A stretch of 12,773 bases of DNA from an uncultured Actinomycetes bacterium. GTDB taxonomy: Bacteria > Actinomycetota > Actinomycetes > Nanopelagicales > Nanopelagicaceae. Of the stretch, positions 12,708-12,773 are shown piece after piece; within the stretch, counting starts at the first letter, position 1; each line of letters begins with the position of its first letter. A program made the translations under genes and the position numbers. The notes under the pieces are model-generated. The model searched no databases. It was not told the DNA's origin and saw only the letters and a program-made list of their open reading frames with translations. The DNA is taken from the NCBI GenBank assembly GCA_903844585.1, contig CAIMUD010000184.1, positions 1 to 12,773 on the forward strand, in the 5' to 3' direction.

Positions 12708-12773
12708 CTAGATACGAGCTTCTTTCTTCTCGGTATTTTGAATACGCAGCCAAGAGAAGAATCCCCAGATAAC
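12708..12773 (-). CDS. C-terminal end of an unrecognised minus-strand gene
   Basis: An open minus-strand frame enters from the right edge and ends at TAG (complement of 12708-12710), giving 21 residues: a hydrophobic stretch VIWGFFSWLRI and then a charged tail QNTEKKEARI. This looks like the last membrane segment and cytoplasmic tail of a membrane protein, but the fragment is too short to identify. The gap to hisE is only 12 bases, so it is probably the gene upstream of hisE-hisG. Called from the open frame, end composition and spacing only. Confidence 0.55.
   Translation of the reverse strand, partial: VIWGFFSWLRIQNTEKKEARI

Noticed and set aside
1..12773. CRISPR arrays, insertion sequences, prophage or defence genes
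   Set aside because: No regularly spaced repeats, transposase, integrase, toxin-antitoxin or nuclease-like frames were seen on either strand.

Overview
The window looks like a chromosomal segment of a low-GC, streamlined actinobacterium, most likely a freshwater planktonic lineage of the Nanopelagicales (acI, Ca. Planktophila/Nanopelagicus type). This is inference. It rests on proteins with actinobacterial signatures (Ung with GQDPYP instead of GQDPYH, a mycobacterial-type HisE with EEISQL, long-form HisG with a hisE partner, a stand-alone ABC ATPase next to a two-ACT-domain SerB), on AT-rich DNA, on very short or overlapping intergenic gaps, and on several ATG starts that sit 6-7 bases after a TANNNT box, as expected for leaderless mRNAs. 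There are no rRNA genes, insertion sequences, phage genes or CRISPR arrays.

Layout. 1-836 (+) is the C-terminal part of an aldo/keto reductase, meeting tail to tail an M20 metallopeptidase/deacylase (840-2150, -). A divergent intergenic region of about 170 bases carries a promoter and tRNA-Leu(GAG) (2221-2304). Only 14 bases further begins a tightly packed + strand run: apt (2319-2849), a membrane O-acyltransferase with a C-terminal SGNH domain (2852-4705), and a zinc-dependent alcohol dehydrogenase (4730-5770). A DUF554 membrane protein (5792-6526, -) is divergent from a YczE-like membrane protein (6562-7239, +), which is followed, after a 92-base possibly structured leader, by an AzgA-type NCS2 purine permease (7332-8768, +). 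A strong 15-bp terminator hairpin separates this from ung (8830-9474, -) and its overlapping upstream partner, an ABC ATPase (9471-10259, -). serB (10343-11548, +) is divergent from that pair and converges on hisG, which lies downstream of hisE (11551-12695, -). The last 66 bases hold the C-terminal end of another minus-strand gene.

How the genes fit together. Apt (adenine + PRPP to AMP) and the NCS2 permease together suggest purine scavenging. HisE and HisG carry out early histidine biosynthesis, with HisG also drawing on PRPP and ATP. SerB completes serine biosynthesis, and Ung is base-excision repair. The acyltransferase probably decorates a cell-surface polymer. The window is mostly ordinary metabolism, and I see no convincing new multi-gene system. 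The best leads are small-scale: an aldo/keto reductase lacking its catalytic His, a tRNA-apt junction that would give a nearly leaderless mRNA, an inverted repeat over the serB promoter, a structured-looking permease leader, and a codon-usage anomaly in the acyltransferase.
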